Positions 60,185 through 64,000 of a stretch of 64,000 nucleotides of DNA are shown here, in pieces. The stretch is from assembly GCA_032716605.1 (NCBI GenBank), contig CM064580.1:34234381-34298380 (forward strand), in the 5' to 3' direction. The DNA comes from Paralithodes platypus (taxonomy: Eukaryota > Arthropoda > Malacostraca > Decapoda > Lithodidae). The stretch's first letter is position 1. Every line of letters begins with the position of its first letter. Below the pieces are notes generated by a model. That model was not told the DNA's origin, did not search any database, and was given only the letters and a program-made list of their open reading frames with translations. Position numbers and translations under genes: made by a program.

Positions 60185-60248
<64 letters not shown>
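60173..60248. repeat. (CA)n microsatellite
   Basis: About 76 bp of CA with two TACA interruptions, directly abutting the SINE head. Confidence 0.96.
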
Positions 60249-60249
<1 letters not shown>

Positions 60250-60250
<1 letters not shown>

Positions 60251-60480
60251 CCCTGTGGCGTAACTGATTGCGCGTCTGGCTCACAACCAGAAGATCCCGG
60301 GTTCGAGACCCGGGCGGGGAAGAGACATTTGGGCAAGTCTCCTAACGGTGTAGCCTCTGTTCACCTAGCAGTATAAATAGGAACCTGGTATAAGTGGACG
60401 AAGTTGTGACGTCCCATCTGGGGTTGGTGATCGGTTACAAGGTGAGATGGGTATCATACTGGTCAACCTAAGCTACTGGA
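60250..60480 (+). mobile_element. tRNA-derived SINE (tRNA-Val-like head)
   Basis: A 71-nt head (60,250-60,320) folds as a tRNA: acceptor TCCCTGT with GCGGGGA, anticodon stem TCTGG/CCAGA with loop ctcacaa (CAC, as in tRNA-Val) and T arm CCGGG-TTCGAGA-CCCGG. Position 8 is not the usual T. The A box (tggcgtaactgattgcgc) and B box (gggttcgagacc) are evident. The body has gttcacctagcagtataaat then aggaacctgg, which resembles the conserved central domain of several animal SINEs. The 3' end is not clear and may reach about 60,560. No CCA or isolated gene context, so a SINE is preferred over a working tRNA gene. Confidence 0.75.
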
Positions 60481-60731
60481 TAACCTAAGCCTTCGGGTGA
60501 GACTGGTACCGTAGTGAGAATGGTACCGTACAGATTAACCCTAAGCCTTCGTATCCAGATATCGCCAATTGGCTAAAATACAGACTACATACACATCCAC
60601 AGCCATTCCAATGATACATAAAAACACTTAACATGCATTTCACGCAATACATTCCCAGTTAAGGAGGCGCGATAATAATGAGCTTAGCTCGCATTGCATG
60701 GATTCCCCTTGACGAACAAGTAACTGAGTAA

Positions 60732-60754
60732 CACACACACACACACACACACAC
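60732..60754. repeat. (CA)n microsatellite
   Basis: Short CA run. Confidence 0.9.
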
Positions 60755-61849
60755 GCGTCTCTTTCACTCTCCCCTTCTATCTCTCCACCCTCCCGCTCGA
60801 CACTACTAAATATACCTAGCTATCTTTAGTACACAATCCCAGACGCAGTCGCGTGACAGGTAAGAATACGTCTTAATGGCTATTTCCCCGCTAATTCCGG
60901 TCAATAGACACCTCCGTAGTGCCATATCCATATCCCTGAGCGAATTGGAACGAGCTCCAATGAAAAGATTGTATCAAATTCTCCATTTAAAAGTAACTAT
61001 ACCATCCCTACCTCCCCACACTACTGAGGAAAATCAATCAATACTTTGCTAGTTACTTCGCTAAAAGCCAACCTCCCACATTACACTTGCAAGCGAAAAT
61101 ATGCAATTTCCTCACTCATTTCCACTCGCGATAACGCTATTATATTTACTGTTATTTTATCATGTTCTATGTTTACAAGACAGTATGAACGGCTGAAATG
61201 AAGATGATATTAACCTTATATTCATACCTGGTATACAGCTGTCACAATTGCATTGAGAAGTGGCTTTGTTTTCATTGATTTTCAGCTTCTAAAAGATCTC
61301 TTCTGTGTACACATTCTTCCTCAACTGATGCACTAAGCACACTGATATAAGTATGAGTAGCAAGCTTAGAACCTGCTGGAAGTGTCTTTCAACAAGCGGG
61401 GTGGATTGGTGCAATAGACACATCCAGTACTACCATTATGTATATGGATATCGTCCTCTGCATACCCCTTATTTACATAGGATGTACTGTAAACATACGT
61501 CAGCTGCAGGGAAAGTGTTAAATCAACGAAAACCCTGCCTGTGTGATGTCACCTTTAAACTTCGCTTTATCCTTTCAGTATTCTAGGAAACACATTATAT
61601 TTGCAGTCTGGCCATTATGAGACAATTTTATTGAGATTAAGAGACAAATTTTACACTGTAAACCTTTTCTCTCCGTTGAGCTCCTCCGATAATAACTTTG
61701 TTTTTCTATCCTATCCTCCCAGCCAGCAGTGCTTGTGGCACTTTGGCGCTGCCATCTGGGAGGCTCTTCGGCAGTACTGCTTTGCTTTTCCATGGATAAT
61801 TTTGTTTCCATGGCTCCTCGAAGTATAATGAACACATTACCGAGGTAAT
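60755..61849. other. No recognised feature
   Basis: Mixed DNA. A GC-richer block (61,670-61,830) contains short open frames that I do not recognise. Confidence 0.4.
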
Positions 61850-62345
61850 CATCTCGAGCAAGGAGGCATACATTCCATTTTCTTTCTCTCAGTCTAATGC
61901 AAAAAAAATCTTGGTTTACCCATGCTTGTTCTACTGTTGTCACAATAAGGAGGAAACATTCTAACGGTACCGTCACCTTCAAACTCAAGAATCTCGTACT
62001 TTATATGTTTCTGCCCGGAATCAAACCTCACCAGTTTTTCGACTCGCCAAAAACTATTTCCTCAATATCAAATGCTCTGAACATTTCAACTCTAGCTCTT
62101 CCAAAGCTTTCTGGCATCTAGTAAAAATACTATTTTCTCAGTCTTTCTTCTACTCAACAAGTAAACTCTGAAACTTTCTCCCTCAATCCGTCTTTTCCTC
62201 ATACTATGACTTAATCTGCTTCAAGCTCCATGTATCCAGACTTTTTGACATGAACGTACCTTGAATTTGGCTCTCTTTCACTCTTTTAACTTGGGAGGGG
62301 ACACTTGCTACAGACAGCTTTGCTTTGTGTCTCCTTCATACACAG
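61850..62345 (+). pseudogene. Family J retrotransposon, internally deleted copy
   Basis: The linker upstream of the polymerase reads KSWFTHACSTVV (from about 61,900), then in another frame KCSEHFNSSSSKAFWHLVK (about 62,071-62,127). It jumps straight to the C-terminal SQSFFYSTSKLWNFLPQSVF (about 62,135). The complete reverse transcriptase is missing between. The J 3' end follows (tgaatttggctctctttcac, cttgctacagacagctttgc) with an A run at about 62,346-62,355. Confidence 0.75.
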
Positions 62346-62416
62346 AAAAAAAAATAGGAACGAGTTTTTTACTTTGATTGCTAGAGGCCGTTCCTAAGCT
62401 GCGTAACATTATCCAC

Positions 62417-62632
62417 AACCCTTTCTGCACGATGACGTAATATTAGTCATATTCTGGTTATCATTAGACGATTTTCTTTAGATTTTATTCTACCTCTATG
62501 GCTGAAATGGGTAAGTAGCATCTTAATAAAGCATCCGAATAACGTAGGACTTTTTTTAATTTCATAAAATCGTCTAATGCTAGCAAAAATAAAATGTAAA
62601 ATGGGCGAAGTCGGGCTGAATGGGAAGTAAAC
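62417..62632. mobile_element. MITE family D copy
   Basis: Left end aaccctttctgcacgatgac; right arm aaaatcgtctaatgctagca then cgggctgaatggg. Arms ttagacgattttcttt and its partner pair. About 216 bp. A further D-like word (ccgttcctaagctgcgtaac) lies just upstream. Confidence 0.65.
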
Positions 62633-62782
62633 CAGGATGTAATGAACTGTCGTCATAATTCTGAAAGTGCTAATTATCTCTTGGTGGTAATCACATCAAC
62701 TATAATGTTCTCTTGTCTCCCTTTAATTCCCATGTAATTATGGTTACCTCTTTAATTATATCAAGCTCATTCTCGTCTGCCT

Positions 62783-62788
<6 letters not shown>

Positions 62789-62841
<53 letters not shown>
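62789..62841. repeat. (TC)n microsatellite
   Basis: About 53 bp of TC. Confidence 0.96.
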
Positions 62842-62842
<1 letters not shown>

Positions 62843-62924
62843 ACACACACAATTTGCTCACTCTTCCCTCTTCCATCGTCCTATCTCTGTCATCACCCTC
62901 ATAGTAACCTTCATGATATATTTC

Positions 62925-62927
<3 letters not shown>

Positions 62928-62960
<33 letters not shown>
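62928..62960. repeat. (CA)n microsatellite
   Basis: CA run after cacgcacac. Confidence 0.94.
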
Positions 62961-62965
<5 letters not shown>

Positions 62966-64000
62966 AACAGAGAGATAACGATTACAAATTCTCTCACTCC
63001 GTTCTCGTCTTACTAACATCTTACCCAGAATTCAATGTTAATTAAGATTTGATTTACACTGATATCTGTCAATCGCCTTGACGTTGTTTCAGGCTACATA
63101 CAGTACGTAGAATAACCTTTTATGGTTGTGATGCGTCATATAATATGGGAGACTAAAGACTAAAACAGAGTACAGTCACGCTATATAAGAGTTTTATTTA
63201 TATGTTACTACTAAAAGGAAACATAACAAATTAAACATACATACAAATTGAATGCATAAGAATAACATAGAAAACAAAACAAACAAATTGTGCCAAAGAG
63301 TAAGGGGACTAAGGTCTTAACCCTGCTACTGGCAGCAAGCTACCGACTCTGATAGTAATAGTACAAATAAGATTTCGGTGGCTATCAACCCTATTGGATT
63401 ATTAAGCCAGCACACTGCAAGTCAAGAATAACGTCAGGACCGGAGCCTCTTTTCGAGAACTCCAGTCCCTTGTGAATCTGATGATGGCTGTTGTGCTTGT
63501 TATCCAGTAGGTTTTGTTCGAATTTGAAAATTGATGTTTCAGAAAATAGAGTTAAGGATTCATATATTGATTTATTTGGGTTTCTCCGTTACTATATATA
63601 TATATGCCTTTCCTCAAAAGAAATATCATCCCATAATTGTTTAGGAGAACATAAACTATATTTATTTTAGGCGATCTATACCGGTATATATTTTGCACAA
63701 ACGATACTTACAAATATGTTACTCGTTCTACTTTTGAGCCCATATTGTGTCGGTAGCTGGCTGCCAGTCCCCCGAAGGATTATTTAAAAAGGATGGGAAA
63801 GTGAGAGGTTACAGTTTTGATAATAGTGATCCGCGCACACAAGAGATAGCAGCACGATCGCAAAAGAAAATGGGAGGGTACCTATTTAATTCGTAATAAT
63901 CCCTACCTTAAACGCTATGAATAATCAATTCATCGTTGTCCACAGACTCTGTAAACATGACAGAGTTCAAAAGACATAACTAAAGGCTACTGTAAAAGAC
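62961..64000. other. No recognised feature
   Basis: Over 1 kb with no gene, tandem array or family match that I can support. Confidence 0.45.

Noticed and set aside
60250..60320. A functional tRNA-Val gene
   Set aside because: The fold is good, but position 8 is atypical and a SINE-like body follows directly, so a SINE head is more likely.

Overview
This 64-kb window is eukaryotic, AT-rich and built almost entirely of repeats. I find no host protein-coding gene, rRNA gene or functional tRNA gene. The retrotransposon proteins, the very long TC and TA microsatellites and the many kilobase-scale minisatellites look most like a decapod crustacean genome, perhaps a crab. That is recognition of style, not a database match, and other marine invertebrates such as molluscs are possible.

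Layout. 0-2.4 kb: a decayed RTE-like retrotransposon cut by a 5'-truncated CR1-like copy. 2.6-5.9 kb: a 3.3-kb DNA transposon with about 270-bp terminal inverted repeats (TIRs) around a broken gene; this gene joins a transposase-like region to a PIN/FEN-like nuclease region and is the most unusual object here. 6-13 kb: an internally deleted non-LTR copy, several miniature inverted-repeat elements (MITEs) and a 34-bp minisatellite. 13.4-17.3 kb: a 33-bp satellite of about 119 units with a 1,120-bp higher-order repeat. 17.7-23 kb: MITEs, a 129-bp direct duplication with a tRNA-like B box and an unrecognised GC-richer block. 23.6-25.8 kb: a CR1-like element with an unbroken reverse transcriptase. 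26-30 kb: MITEs and a second non-LTR family (called J here). 30-43 kb: arrays of 53, 65, 72 and 113 bp units and a GC-rich foldback element. 43-51 kb: a tRNA-like foldback, another CR1-like copy, a MITE split by a later insertion, a 52-bp array and a third non-LTR element. 51-64 kb: TTAA-flanked MITEs, arrays of 53 and 48 bp units, a tRNA-derived SINE and J-family remnants.

How the parts relate. At least four MITE families recur. A and B end in TTAA and share an internal hairpin; C carries a cacacgagc motif in its TIRs; D starts near ttaaccccttcag. One B copy at 57,085 sits inside a J-family copy, and removing the element plus one TTAA restores the J reading frame, which fixes TTAA as the target duplication. 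Nine long-unit minisatellites fill about 12 kb, near 19% of the window. Long open frames in the 33, 48 and 72 bp arrays result from unit lengths divisible by three and are not called as genes. I could not identify any promoter, splice site or terminator with confidence.
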